Shown: positions 9,546-18,281 of the stretch, piece by piece
How positions within the stretch are numbered: the first letter of the stretch is position 1
Layout of the letters: each line of letters starts with the position of its first letter
Assembly (NCBI RefSeq): GCF_001686985.1
Contig: NZ_CP015318.1
Span: 2,230,001 to 2,294,000 of the forward strand
Source of the DNA: Mesorhizobium amorphae CCNWGS0123
Lineage (GTDB): Bacteria; Pseudomonadota; Alphaproteobacteria; Rhizobiales; Rhizobiaceae
DNA: 64,000 nucleotides
Direction of reading: 5' to 3'
Position numbers and translations under genes: made by a program
The notes under the pieces: generated by a model
Seen by the model: only the letters and a program-made list of their open reading frames with translations
Told to the model about the DNA's origin: nothing
The model's database searches: none

Positions 9546-10505
9546 GTGCTCTACGATTACGCCTCCATCGGCTTCTTTACTTTCGATTGCCTCGGCCGGC
9601 CCGTACGCCGCATCCCGGGACCGACCGAATTCGATTTCCTGGAGGAGATTACCATTGCCGTTTCCGGCGCCGCGGGTGCCGCGGCGATCGTGGCGGCGAA
9701 ATACGGAATGAAGGTGCTGGGCGTCGGCGGCGTCGGCACCGACGACATGGGCGACTGGGTGCTGGGCAAGCTTGGCCAGCACGGCGTCGACACCAGTCTG
9801 ATGCAGAGGATCGACGGCGTCGGCACCTCGTCGAGCATCGTGGCGGTGCAGGACAACGGCCAGCGGCCTGCCATGCACATGCGCGGCGCGACCGGCTCCT
9901 TCGAGATCGCGCCGGACCAGTTCGACAAGGTGCTGGATGCGACCTTCGTGCATATCGGTGGCGCCGGCCTGATGGACCGCATGGACGGCGAGCCGACGGT
10001 CGACCTCCTGACCCGCGCCAAGCAGCGTGGCTGCACGACCACGCTCGACGTTGCATCCGCCCGTCACGAGGACATGTCGATGATCGCCAGGCTCCTGCCG
10101 CATGTCGATTATTTCCTCCCCTCGGTCGAGGAGGCGCGCCTGCTCTCAGGCCTGTCCGACACGCGGGACGTGGCGCGCTTCATGCTCGACCGAGGCGTGC
10201 GCTGCTGCATCCTGACCCTTGGCGAAGATGGCGCCTACTATCACCACGCCGACGGCACGCGGTTTCACATTCCCGCCTTCGAGGTCGAGGTGGTCTGCAC
10301 CTGCGGCTGCGGCGATGCCTTCAACGCCGGCTTCGTGGCCGGGCTGCATCGCGGGCTTGGCGCGGAGGACTCCGTCACGCTCGCCCAGGCAACGTCGGCG
10401 CTCAACGCCACCGGGCTCGGCAGCCAGGCCGGCGTTCGCTCCTTCGACCACACCATGGAATTTGCGCGGAGCGCGAAGCGAAAGACCAACACGCTCGCCG
10501 CTTGA
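9546..10505 (+). CDS. PfkB-family carbohydrate kinase
   Basis: A 319-residue ribokinase-fold kinase, probably phosphorylating the sugar or polyol imported by the preceding transporter. The first PfkB signature region is SGAAGAAAIVAAKYG with GVGGVGTDDMG; the catalytic/anion-hole motif is CGCGDAFNAGF near residues 256-266, with Asp as base. The usual second residue of the GAGD motif is Cys here. The start is GTG 9546, 12 bases after the ATPase stop, so it belongs to the same operon. Substrate cannot be set from sequence. Confidence 0.87.
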   Translation: MLYDYASIGFFTFDCLGRPVRRIPGPTEFDFLEEITIAVSGAAGAAAIVAAKYGMKVLGVGGVGTDDMGDWVLGKLGQHGVDTSLMQRIDGVGTSSSIVAVQDNGQRPAMHMRGATGSFEIAPDQFDKVLDATFVHIGGAGLMDRMDGEPTVDLLTRAKQRGCTTTLDVASARHEDMSMIARLLPHVDYFLPSVEEARLLSGLSDTRDVARFMLDRGVRCCILTLGEDGAYYHHADGTRFHIPAFEVEVVCTCGCGDAFNAGFVAGLHRGLGAEDSVTLAQATSALNATGLGSQAGVRSFDHTMEFARSAKRKTNTLAA

Positions 10506-10507
10506 AC

Positions 10508-10567
10508 TGGAGCATGATCGCGAACCGAAGGTCAGCGCAGCAAAAAGTGGTTTCCGGTTTTCGGAAG
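10508..10567. repeat. Degenerate rhizobial intergenic repeat fragment
   Basis: The segment CTGGAGCATGATC...AAAAAGTGG...CCGGTTTTCGGAAG matches, from memory, a short palindromic element scattered between genes in rhizobia (an 'AGCATGATC ... GTGG ... CCGGTTTTCGG' unit). The right-hand AGCATGATC mirror is absent, so this is a partial copy. It lies between the convergent kinase and SorC-type genes. Confidence 0.5.
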
Positions 10568-10570
10568 GCT

Positions 10571-11614
10571 CTATGCCGGCCCGTTGCTCTTCTTCTGCCG
10601 CCGCGATCCGCGCAGCTGCATTTTTTCGATCATGCTTGCCGCGGTCACTTCGTCGGTGATGAAAACCGTCGGCTCGACCAGCTTCATCACGCCGATCAGC
10701 GCGCCCACCTTTTCGGGCCCGCCGGAGGCAAGCAGGCGAATCGGCGCCCTGCGCAGCCGGTCGATGCCGACCGACATCACGCGGTCGTTGATCTCGTGAT
10801 CGACAAGGTTGCCGTGTTCGTCGAAGAAATGGAACAGGAGATCGCCGATGGCGCCGGCCGAAACCAGCGAGTCGTGCTGGGCGTCGGTCAGATAGCCGAC
10901 CCGATAGGAGGTGGCCGTCGACGTCGTCCCGCCGACACTGAGAAGCACGGCGTCGAGGTCCTCGGCCATTTCGAAGATGGTGTTCAGCCCGCAGCGCTCG
11001 ATCAGGGTTCGCTTGGTCTCGGCGCTGTCGACGATGGCTGGTGCCGGCACCAGGAAACCCTCGCCCTGGAAGAGTTCGGCGAGCTGCCATGCAAACTCGG
11101 CCGGGTTGAAGCGGCGCGCCTGGATGATGCCGCCGAGCAGCGAATAGACCCGAAATCCGGTCAGCGACTGACCCTTGATGAAGGGCAGCGTGTTGTACAG
11201 CGTCCGTCCCCAGCCGACACCGACGCGCATGTTGGATGTCGCGATCTGCGAAATATAGTCGCCGGCGGCCGCGCTGATCACCGGCACGGGATCGGCCTGC
11301 GGGCTCGACAGCGGCGCCACGATCGCCTTCTGGATGCCGAACAACTCTTCCAGGCCGCGCTCGAGCTCCGTCGTGTCGGCGACCTTCGCATTGATCGTGA
11401 TCTTGATCTCGTTGCGGGCGCGGGCATCCGCCAGAAGCCTGACGACCGTCACCCGGCCGATGTTGAGAATCGCGGCAATCTCGCTCTGGGTGAGCTGCTC
11501 GACATAGTACATCCAGGCGGTGCGCACACGAACGCGATCCGCCTGACTCGAGCCGCGAACGTTCTCGCCAAACATCAACTCGGGGTCTTTCGTCCCCCGT
11601 TTCCCTTGGCGCAT
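10571..11614 (-). CDS. SorC-family sugar-binding transcriptional regulator
   Basis: A 347-residue one-component regulator. An N-terminal helix-turn-helix (LTQSEIAAILNIGRVTVVRLLADARARN) precedes a large DeoR/SorC-type sugar-phosphate-binding domain (about residues 80-335, with GVGWGRTLYNTLP and YSLLGGII). The start at 11614 is chosen over 11644 because AGGGGA lies five bases before it. Proteins of this family usually sense a phosphorylated sugar. Here the kinase at 9546 could make the inducer. The three 34-bp dyads at 4706, 12598 and 13476 are its likely operators. Confidence 0.87.
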   Translation of the reverse strand: MRQGKRGTKDPELMFGENVRGSSQADRVRVRTAWMYYVEQLTQSEIAAILNIGRVTVVRLLADARARNEIKITINAKVADTTELERGLEELFGIQKAIVAPLSSPQADPVPVISAAAGDYISQIATSNMRVGVGWGRTLYNTLPFIKGQSLTGFRVYSLLGGIIQARRFNPAEFAWQLAELFQGEGFLVPAPAIVDSAETKRTLIERCGLNTIFEMAEDLDAVLLSVGGTTSTATSYRVGYLTDAQHDSLVSAGAIGDLLFHFFDEHGNLVDHEINDRVMSVGIDRLRRAPIRLLASGGPEKVGALIGVMKLVEPTVFITDEVTAASMIEKMQLRGSRRQKKSNGPA

Positions 11615-11751
11615 GGTTCCCCTGGCTCCATCGTTCCGGCCCACCTGTCACAGCCGGAATACAGGATGCGCGGATGACGATGTCATAGCTTTGCAGGCCA
11701 TAATTGTCTATCATTCCAAGGACCGTACAAAGCAGTCATAGGGACGGAAGC

Positions 11752-12555
11752 ATGGCATCATTCTTGCCGGAGGAACTGCGGACAATGGTGAAGGAGCGCC
11801 TGCGCGACGCTCGTTTTCTGGCGCGCGAGATGCGTGCTTCGGCGCGAAAGGGGCAGGACAGCCAGACGCCCGAGGGAACCGATCATGCTGCGGGTCCAGC
11901 CGGCCTCGTGACCGCGATTGCCGACTTCTCCGACACTGCGCTTTCGGCGCTGGAATCGGTCGCCATAGGGCTGCTCTCTTCCGATCCCAAGGCACATTTC
12001 GGCAATGCGTCCGCCTATCCGCTGAGCCGGTATTTCGATGGTGAAAGTGCAAGCGCCCAGGCGATGTTCGCCCGCGATTGCTATTTTGCCGCCAAGCAGG
12101 TCCTGTTGGCGAAAGGCATCTCGAACCCGCACCTCAGCGAGGAACTGTTCGCCGAGGCCCATCGCCTTGCCGCCAAAGGGCAACAGCTGGGTCAGCAGCC
12201 ATCGCCTTCCGGCAAGGCCGGGAACCCGGATGCGTCGCTCGACGATGTTGCGCTGCGGGCCGCGGCCATGGCCAGGGCCATCCTTCGCGCCCGTCCCGTC
12301 GAGGCCCCCGGGCATATCGAGGATGCGGCCAACGGCCGGATGCTGGACAGCAACATCTACAGTGCGGCAGCACTTGCTTTGGCTACGGCGGTCGCGAGCT
12401 ACCATGAGGACGTGACGGCCGACGACGATATCTATCCGGGCGTCTGCGCCGCAGTCGACGCACGTTATGCGCTGTTCGCCAAAGCTCTGGCGAGCCAGGA
12501 TCGGCCCGAGGACCTGGCGCACGTTTTCGCCGATCTGATCCCGCATCTTCCTTAG
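11752..12555 (+). CDS. Conserved-looking hypothetical protein (267 aa)
   Basis: No family recognised. It is an alanine-rich, mostly helical protein with no signal peptide or membrane segment. It begins MASFLPEELRTMVKERLRD and contains a charged amphipathic first helix. Start 11752 is chosen for its GGGACGGAAG ribosome site; the frame from TTG 11704 is unlikely. It is divergent from the SorC-type gene and precedes another unrecognised gene, inside the putative sugar regulon. Codon use resembles its neighbours, so it is probably a real gene. Confidence 0.65.
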   Translation: MASFLPEELRTMVKERLRDARFLAREMRASARKGQDSQTPEGTDHAAGPAGLVTAIADFSDTALSALESVAIGLLSSDPKAHFGNASAYPLSRYFDGESASAQAMFARDCYFAAKQVLLAKGISNPHLSEELFAEAHRLAAKGQQLGQQPSPSGKAGNPDASLDDVALRAAAMARAILRARPVEAPGHIEDAANGRMLDSNIYSAAALALATAVASYHEDVTADDDIYPGVCAAVDARYALFAKALASQDRPEDLAHVFADLIPHLP

Positions 12556-12597
12556 TTGGTCTTACGAAAAGGACGGGGTGGAATTCGGGCAAGGCGT

Positions 12598-12631
12598 TGA
12601 ACCTTTGCCTTTCAATGGAAACACATGTACA
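12598..12631. promoter_or_regulatory. 34-bp operator, copy 2 (putative SorC-regulator site)
   Basis: Half-sites TGAACCT (12598-12604) and ATGTACA (12625-12631) are separated by 20 bases, as in the copies at 4706 and 13476. The spacer again has T-x-G-x-CTT at its left end. The right half is embedded in a perfect 16-bp palindrome, ACACATGTACATGTGT, at 12621-12636. It lies 58 bp before ATG 12690, a normal operator distance. Confidence 0.65.
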
Positions 12632-12689
12632 TGTGTGGCGGGCTCGGAGCCTGAGCAGATATGAACGTCGCCAGGGATGGAACGAGACA

Positions 12690-13322
12690 ATGGACCTGAC
12701 GCCGAAGGACAAATTGTCTTCGATACCGGACCTCCGGCATCGGCTCCGGCAGTTGCGCTGGTTTTCCAAGGCGTTCCGCAACAATGCGGAATTGGTGGAG
12801 GCGCATTTCGGCTTCACCTACCGGATCGATGAAAAGCTGTTGAACCAGGTCTTCTTCGATTGGCTCGCCGCAATCGACGCGCAGGATGAATCAGCAGCGG
12901 TTGACCGGGCCGACTACATCGTCTTCGTGGCCGGGCTAGCCTTGCGTGAACTGATCCGCACCAAGCCTGCGGTTATGGTTTCCGACGCCGGCAAGGGACA
13001 GGCGGACGATCAGGCGACGCTTGAGATCGTGCGTTTCTGGCCGGAAGGCTTTCTGTTCACGAATTTTTGCGTCTGTGCCATTGCCGCCGTCCAGGAGCAG
13101 GAATTCGGCGTGTCGCGCGATCTCGAAAAGGCCGCCTCGGATCTGCGCGTCTGGTGGTCCTACCGGGAGAACGCTGCAAAGGATCCGAGCATCTCAATCG
13201 CGTTCCTTGACCAGTTCGTCGGTCTGGAGCCGAACTGGCTTTTTCCCGCAATGGCGCAGGAGAGGGCGGCGATCAAGAAAGCCCTCGGCGCCTCCCGCGA
13301 GGCCATGCTCGGCCGCCCGTAG
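12690..13322 (+). CDS. Hypothetical protein (210 aa) in putative SorC regulon
   Basis: No family recognised. The soluble-looking helical protein starts MDLTPKDKLSSIPD. It contains a moderately hydrophobic stretch rich in aromatic residues and Cys near residues 110-135 (FWPEGFLFTNFCVCAIAAVQ). ATG 12690 is preferred to the open frame from 12597 because the operator dyad 12598-12631 would otherwise be coding and a purine-rich site (AACGAGACA) precedes it. It could be a processing enzyme or accessory factor for the sugar pathway, but nothing in the sequence shows a reaction. Confidence 0.65.
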   Translation: MDLTPKDKLSSIPDLRHRLRQLRWFSKAFRNNAELVEAHFGFTYRIDEKLLNQVFFDWLAAIDAQDESAAVDRADYIVFVAGLALRELIRTKPAVMVSDAGKGQADDQATLEIVRFWPEGFLFTNFCVCAIAAVQEQEFGVSRDLEKAASDLRVWWSYRENAAKDPSISIAFLDQFVGLEPNWLFPAMAQERAAIKKALGASREAMLGRP

Positions 13323-13475
13323 CCTTCGACCTCAGGATCCGTTTTCCGACCGATCGGCGCATCGGTTCCTGAAGCGACGCCCAGCGTTTGCCCCTGGGTC
13401 GAATGTGCTTGTCCAAAGGCCTTTGCGGCGACCGTCGCTTCGCGACTGCCATATTCGGTTTTCGCGCCGAAGATT

Positions 13476-13509
13476 TGTACATTCGTCTTGATATGGAGAC
13501 AGATGTTCA
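13476..13509. promoter_or_regulatory. 34-bp operator, copy 3 (putative SorC-regulator site)
   Basis: TGTACAT (13476-13482) and ATGTTCA (13503-13509) are separated by 20 bases. Across the three copies, 17 of 34 positions are identical, including spacer positions T1, G3, C5, T6, T7 and A17. It ends 46 bp before ATG 13556, so it would control the SAF-oxidoreductase and E1/E2 operon. Confidence 0.7.
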
Positions 13510-13555
13510 GTATTTGTCGAACCGGAGGCAAGTCGCCTAAGGGGAGGATATCGCA

Positions 13556-14884
13556 ATGACCATCAACGTCGCGCCGACCGGCCTTGCGCGCGATCTTGCC
13601 GAGCGCGCCAAAACGGGCAAGCCGATCCGCATCGGCCTGATCGGCTCCGGCGAGATGGGCACCGATATCGTCACCAGGGTCGCGCACATGACCGGCATCG
13701 AGATCGGAGCGATCTCGGAACTCAACCTGCCTGCAGCGGCCAAGGCGGTCGACATCGCCTATCAGGAGGCCGGACATTCGCGCGAAGTCTCCAGCGCTTC
13801 GGCCATGACCGCCGCGATCGAGGCCGGCAAGGTCGCGGTGACCGGCGACGCCGACCTCATCATCAACAGCGAACTGATCGATGTGGTGATCGACGCCACC
13901 GGCGTTCCGGCCGTCGGCGCCGAAATCGGCCTGCGCGCCATGGAGCACGGCAAGCACCTGGTGATGATGAATGTCGAGGCGGACGTGACCATCGGCGCCT
14001 ACCTGAAGAGCGAGGCCGACCGGCTTGGCGTCACCTATTCGCTCGGCGCCGGCGATGAGCCGTCCTCCTGCATGGAACTGATCGAATTCGTCTCGGCCAT
14101 GGGGCATACGATCGTCGCGGCCGGCAAGGGCAAGAACAATCCGCTCAACATCGATGCGGTCCCGCACGACTACGCCGAGGAGGCGGCCCGCCGCCACATG
14201 AATGTGCGCATGCTGGTGGAGTTCGTCGACGGCTCCAAGACCATGGTCGAAATGGCCGCGATCGCCAATGCCACGGGACTGGTGCCAGACAGGCCCGGTA
14301 TGCATGGCCCGGCGGCGACGCTCGGCGAGTTGTCAAAAGTGCTGGTGCCGCAGAAGGACGGCGGCGTGCTGTCGAAGGTCGGCGTCGTCGACTATTCGAT
14401 CGGCAAGGGTGTCGCTCCCGGCGTCTTCGTCATCGCCGACATGTCGCACCCGCGCGTCTCGGAGCGCATGGAAGATCTGAAGATGGGCAAGGGGCCCTAT
14501 TTCACCTTCCATCGCCCCTATCACCTGACCTCGCTCGAAGTGCCGCTGACCTGCGCGCGCGTAGTCCTCTACGGCAAGGCCGATATGGTTCCGCTGGCGA
14601 CGCCGGTGGCGGAAGTCTGCGCCGTCGCCAAGAAGGACATGCAGCCGGGCGACAGGCTCGATGCGATCGGGGAATATTGCTACCGCGCCTGGATCATTGC
14701 CGTTGAGGAAGCGCGGGCGGCCAAGGCGGTTCCCTGCGGCCTGCTTCAGGGCGGCTCGGTGACCGCGCCGATCCGCAAGGGCGATCTCATCACCTATGCC
14801 AACGCGACACCGGCGCCCGGCTCGAAGATCGCCGAGCTGAGAGCGCGGCAGGACAGGCTCGTCTACGGCGACAAGGGAGCATGA
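13556..14884 (+). CDS. NAD(P)-dependent homoserine-dehydrogenase-like oxidoreductase with SAF domain
   Basis: A 442-residue protein. The N-terminal Rossmann fold has the dinucleotide motif GLIGSGEMG near residue 27; a central catalytic-type domain (GAGDEPSSCMELIEF) is followed by a C-terminal SAF/antifreeze-like domain (PAGs such as MQPGDRLDAIGEYCYRAW and IRKGDLITYANATP, about residues 345-425). Such fusions are annotated as homoserine-dehydrogenase-like, but the true substrate is usually not known. It heads the operon with E1-alpha, whose ATG overlaps its stop (ATGA). RBS is AGGGGAGGA at 13540. It may oxidise or isomerise an intermediate made by the PfkB kinase. Confidence 0.82.
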   Translation: MTINVAPTGLARDLAERAKTGKPIRIGLIGSGEMGTDIVTRVAHMTGIEIGAISELNLPAAAKAVDIAYQEAGHSREVSSASAMTAAIEAGKVAVTGDADLIINSELIDVVIDATGVPAVGAEIGLRAMEHGKHLVMMNVEADVTIGAYLKSEADRLGVTYSLGAGDEPSSCMELIEFVSAMGHTIVAAGKGKNNPLNIDAVPHDYAEEAARRHMNVRMLVEFVDGSKTMVEMAAIANATGLVPDRPGMHGPAATLGELSKVLVPQKDGGVLSKVGVVDYSIGKGVAPGVFVIADMSHPRVSERMEDLKMGKGPYFTFHRPYHLTSLEVPLTCARVVLYGKADMVPLATPVAEVCAVAKKDMQPGDRLDAIGEYCYRAWIIAVEEARAAKAVPCGLLQGGSVTAPIRKGDLITYANATPAPGSKIAELRARQDRLVYGDKGA

Positions 14885-15915
14885 CCATGGCCAGGAAAGC
14901 CGTGATGGAAAAGGCCGTGTCCACCAATCTGCCCTTCGCCTACCGGCACTATGATGCCGGACAGCTGAAGGAAGTGCTGCGCAAGATGTACCTGATCCGC
15001 CGCTTCGAGGAGGGCGCCGAGGATTGCTACATGCGCGGCCTCATCCACGGCACCATGCATCTGTCGATCGGACAGGAAGCAAGCGCCATGGGCATTTGCA
15101 TGCCGCTTGCCGAGGACGACCAGATCACCTCCACCCACCGCGGTCACGGCCACTGCATCGCCAAGGGTGCCGAGGTCGGCAAGATGTTCGCCGAGTTCTT
15201 CGGCAAGACCACGGGCTACTGCAAGGGGCGCGGCGGCTCGATGCACATCGCCGACGTCGCCAAGGGCAATCTCGGCGCCAACGGCATCGTTGCCGGCGGC
15301 ATTCCGATCGCTGTCGGTGCTGCCTTGTCGGCCAAGAGGCTGAAGACTGGCAAGGTCGTCGTGTCGTTCTTCGGCGATGGCGCCAACAATGAGGGCGCCT
15401 TCCACGAGGCGCTGAACATGGCGTCGATCTGGAAGCTGCCGGTCGTCTTCGTCTGCGAGAACAACGGTTACGGCATGTCGACGTCGACCGACCGCTCCAC
15501 CGCCGTCAGGAACATTGCCGACCGGGCGGCCGCCTATGCGATGCCCGGAATCATCGTCAACGGCAACATCTTCTCGGACGTCGCCGAAGCCTCGCACGCG
15601 GCGGTCGAGCGCGCTCGCGCCGGCGAGGGGCCGACGCTGATCGAGTCCAAGACCTACCGCTATCGCGGTCACTCCAAGAGCGACCGCAACCGATACCGCA
15701 CCAAGGAAGAGATCGAGGACTGGATGTCGAACCGCGATCCGATCGCGTTGTTCGAGGCCGAATTGAAGGAGTTCGGCATCATCGACGGCGAGGGCATCGA
15801 AGCCGTGCGCGAGGTGGTCAGGCAGGAGATCGCCGAGGCCATCGAATTCGCCAAGGCCAGCCCATCGCCGGATATCCGCGACCTTCAGGACTATGTCTAT
15901 ACGGAGCTGGCGTGA
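14881..15915 (+). CDS. Thiamine-diphosphate dehydrogenase E1 component, alpha subunit
   Basis: A 344-residue subunit of a pyruvate/acetoin-dehydrogenase-type complex. The ThDP-binding motif ([20 protein letters not shown]... ending ENN) runs from about residue 165 to 195. The phosphorylation-loop-like segment YRGHSKSD is at about 262, and [10 protein letters not shown] at about 85. It works with the beta subunit in the cytoplasm to decarboxylate a 2-oxoacid or cleave an acetoin-like ketol, passing the acyl group to E2. ATG 14881 overlaps the preceding stop by four bases. Confidence 0.93.
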   Translation: MTMARKAVMEKAVSTNLPFAYRHYDAGQLKEVLRKMYLIRRFEEGAEDCYMRGLIHGTMHLSIGQEASAMGICMPLAEDDQITSTHRGHGHCIAKGAEVGKMFAEFFGKTTGYCKGRGGSMHIADVAKGNLGANGIVAGGIPIAVGAALSAKRLKTGKVVVSFFGDGANNEGAFHEALNMASIWKLPVVFVCENNGYGMSTSTDRSTAVRNIADRAAAYAMPGIIVNGNIFSDVAEASHAAVERARAGEGPTLIESKTYRYRGHSKSDRNRYRTKEEIEDWMSNRDPIALFEAELKEFGIIDGEGIEAVREVVRQEIAEAIEFAKASPSPDIRDLQDYVYTELA

Positions 15916-16913
15916 TGGACGCCATGCTGCGCGAACTGAGCTATGCCCAGGCGATCCAGGAGGCGATGGCGATCGCGATGGAAGCCGACGAGCGCGTCTT
16001 CCTGATGGGCGAGGACATCGGCGTCTATGGCGGCGCCTTCCAGGTGACCGGCGACCTGGTCGAGCGCTTCGGCGCAGACCGCGTGATGGATACGCCGATC
16101 TCCGAACTCGGTGGCGCCGGCGTCGCCGTCGGCGCGGCGATGACGGGATTGCGGCCGATCTTCGAATTCCAGTTTTCCGACTTCGCCACGCTTGCCCTTG
16201 AGCAGATCGTCAACCAGGCCGCCAAGATGCGCTTCATGCTGGGCGGAGAGGTTTCGGTGCCGCTGGTGATGCGGTTTCCTGCCGGTTCGGGCACCGGGGC
16301 AGCCGCTCAGCACAGCCAGAGCCTCGAGGCCTGGCTGGGCCATGTGCCGGGGCTGAAGGTGATCCAGCCGGCGACGCCATACGACGCCAAGGGCATGTTG
16401 CTGGCCGCGATCGCCGATCCCGATCCGGTGATGATCTTCGAGCACAAGCTGCTCTACAAGATGAAGGGCCCGGTGCCGGAAGGCTACTACACGGTGCCGA
16501 TCGGCAAGGCCGACATCCGGCGCGAGGGCCGCGACCTGACCGTCGTCGCCACCTCCATCATGGTGCACAAGGCGCTGGAAGCGGCGCAAGCGCTCGAGGC
16601 GGAAGGCATCGACATCGAAGTGGTCGATCTCAGAACCGTGCGGCCGATGGACAAGCGCACGATCATCGACAGCGTCAAGAAGACCTCGCGGCTGCTTTGC
16701 GTCTATGAGGCCGTCAAGACGCTGGGTGTCGGCGCCGAGGTCAGCGCCATGATCGCCGAGAGCGAGGCGTTCGATTTCCTCGATGCGCCGATCGTGCGGC
16801 TGGGCGGCGCCGAGACGCCGATCCCCTACAATCCCGAGCTGGAAAAGGCGACGGTTCCGCAGGTTCCCGACATTGTCGCGGCGGCACGCGACCTCGTGAA
16901 GGGGGTCCGCTAG
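15915..16913 (+). CDS. Thiamine-diphosphate dehydrogenase E1 component, beta subunit
   Basis: A 332-residue transketolase-type subunit. It has the N-terminal [22 protein letters not shown] and GEDIG motifs and DTPISE at about 57-62, and the C-terminal transketolase domain includes [15 protein letters not shown] 15915 (overlapping the alpha-subunit stop as TGATG) is chosen; the GTG three bases earlier is also in frame. Together with 14881-15915 it forms an alpha2beta2 E1. The preceding SAF oxidoreductase suggests a dedicated catabolic role rather than the housekeeping pyruvate dehydrogenase. Confidence 0.93.
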   Translation: MDAMLRELSYAQAIQEAMAIAMEADERVFLMGEDIGVYGGAFQVTGDLVERFGADRVMDTPISELGGAGVAVGAAMTGLRPIFEFQFSDFATLALEQIVNQAAKMRFMLGGEVSVPLVMRFPAGSGTGAAAQHSQSLEAWLGHVPGLKVIQPATPYDAKGMLLAAIADPDPVMIFEHKLLYKMKGPVPEGYYTVPIGKADIRREGRDLTVVATSIMVHKALEAAQALEAEGIDIEVVDLRTVRPMDKRTIIDSVKKTSRLLCVYEAVKTLGVGAEVSAMIAESEAFDFLDAPIVRLGGAETPIPYNPELEKATVPQVPDIVAAARDLVKGVR

Positions 16914-16916
16914 AAG

Positions 16917-18281
16917 ATGCCGGTCGAAGTCATCCTTCCCAAGGTCGACATGGACATGGCGACCGGGCAGATCTCGCGCTGGTTCGTCGCCGAAGGCGCC
17001 GCCGTCAAGCAAGGCGACGTGCTGTTCGAGATCGAGACCGACAAGGCGGCGATGGAGATCGATGCGCCGGCCAGTGGCGTGCTGCGCGACGTGACCGGCA
17101 AGGAAGGCGTCGATATTCCGGTCGGCGCGCCGGTTGCGTGGATTTATGCCGATGGCGAGGCCTATGGGGCCAAGCAAGATGCGGCGCCGATCTCCCCCCC
17201 TGTGGGGGAGATGTCGGCGAAGCCGACAGAGGGGGGCGCTGTCCCGCCAACGTTGCATTCTGTCACGCCCCCCTCTGCCCTACCGGGCATCTCCCCCACA
17301 GGGGGGGAGATCGGCCAATCGCAGTCGGGCGCACGCGCGACACCGCTTGCCCGACGTCTGGCCCGTGAGGCAGGTCTTGCCCTTGCCAGCATCATCGGCA
17401 CCGGTCCGTACGGCCGCGTGGTCAAGGCGGATATTGACGCGGCGGTTGCCAAGGGCGGAACCAAAGAGAACCCAGCGGTGGCTCCTGAAGCTCCCGCCGC
17501 CACTGTCGCATCTGCCCCAGCCGTGAAGGCGATGTCGGACGATCAGGTGCTTCGCCTTTTCGAAGCCGGCTCCTACGAACTCGTCCCGCACGACAATATG
17601 CGCAAGACCATTGCGCGCCGGCTGGTCGAGGCCGAGAGCACGATCCCGCATTTCTACCTGACGCTCGACTGCGAACTCGATGCGCTCTTGGCGCTGCGCA
17701 CGCAGCTCAATGCTGCGGCTCCCGTGAAGAAGACCGAGAAGGGCGAGGCGCCTGCCTACAAGCTCTCGGTCAACGACATGGTGATCAAGGCGATGGCCAT
17801 GGCGCTGAAGGCGGTGCCGGATGCCAACGCGTCATGGACCGACAGCGCCATGGTCAAGCACAAGCACGCCGATGTGGGCGTTGCGGTGTCGATCCCCGGC
17901 GGCCTAATCACGCCGATCATCCGCCGCGCCGAGGAAAAGACGCTGTCCACCATCTCCAACGAGATGAAGGACCTGGCGAGCCGGGCGCGCAGCCGCAAGC
18001 TGAAGCCGGAGGAGTATCAGGGCGGCACGACGGCGGTGTCCAATCTCGGCATGTTCGGCGTCAAGGACTTTGCCGCCGTCATCAACCCGCCGCATGCGAC
18101 GATCCTGGCGGTGGGTGCGGGCGAGGAGCGGGCGGTGGTCAAGAACGGCGAGATCAGGATCGCTACAGTCATGTCGGTGACGCTGTCGACCGATCACCGG
18201 GCCGTCGACGGCGCGCTGGGTGCGGAACTCCTCGGCGCCTTCAAGCGCATGATCGAAAATCCGATGGGCATGCTGGTGTGA
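16917..18281 (+). CDS. Dihydrolipoamide acyltransferase E2 component
   Basis: A 454-residue E2. One lipoyl domain covers residues 1-78, with the lipoylated Lys in EIETDKAAMEIDAP. A linker spans about 85-140, the peripheral-subunit-binding domain (TPLARRLAREAGL...GTGPYGRVVKADI) about 141-178, and the catalytic domain about 220-454 with STDHRAVDGALGAEL carrying the HxxxDG active site. The acyl group from E1 would be transferred to CoA. No E3 gene is nearby, so lipoamide dehydrogenase must be supplied from elsewhere. The linker contains an in-frame palindromic repeat insertion (17189-17312). It starts three bases after E1-beta. Confidence 0.93.
   Translation: MPVEVILPKVDMDMATGQISRWFVAEGAAVKQGDVLFEIETDKAAMEIDAPASGVLRDVTGKEGVDIPVGAPVAWIYADGEAYGAKQDAAPISPPVGEMSAKPTEGGAVPPTLHSVTPPSALPGISPTGGEIGQSQSGARATPLARRLAREAGLALASIIGTGPYGRVVKADIDAAVAKGGTKENPAVAPEAPAATVASAPAVKAMSDDQVLRLFEAGSYELVPHDNMRKTIARRLVEAESTIPHFYLTLDCELDALLALRTQLNAAAPVKKTEKGEAPAYKLSVNDMVIKAMAMALKAVPDANASWTDSAMVKHKHADVGVAVSIPGGLITPIIRRAEEKTLSTISNEMKDLASRARSRKLKPEEYQGGTTAVSNLGMFGVKDFAAVINPPHATILAVGAGEERAVVKNGEIRIATVMSVTLSTDHRAVDGALGAELLGAFKRMIENPMGMLV
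17189..17312. repeat. 124-bp palindromic rhizobial repeat inserted inside the E2 coding sequence
   Basis: The outer arms, 17189-17213 and 17288-17312, are perfect 25-bp inverted repeats. An inner pair, CAGAGGGGGGCG (17227-17238) and CGCCCCCCTCTG (17266-17277), gives a nested stem. The same C-rich/'GGCGAAGCC' style appears in the intergenic repeats at 56970 and 58069. It is translated in frame, adding a Pro/Gly-rich stretch to the flexible linker between lipoyl and subunit-binding domains, where it should be tolerated. The arms have no stop codon in the used frame. Confidence 0.85.

Noticed and set aside
11752..13322. Toxin-antitoxin pair
   Set aside because: Both proteins are too long (267 and 210 residues), do not overlap, have separate promoters, and lack any toxin or antitoxin fold motif.
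17189..17312. E2 frameshift or pseudogene caused by the inserted repeat
   Set aside because: The downstream subunit-binding and catalytic domains stay in the same reading frame as the lipoyl domain, and no stop interrupts it.
17189..17312. CRISPR-like repeat array
   Set aside because: There are only two copies of each arm, inverted rather than direct, and no spacers or cas genes.
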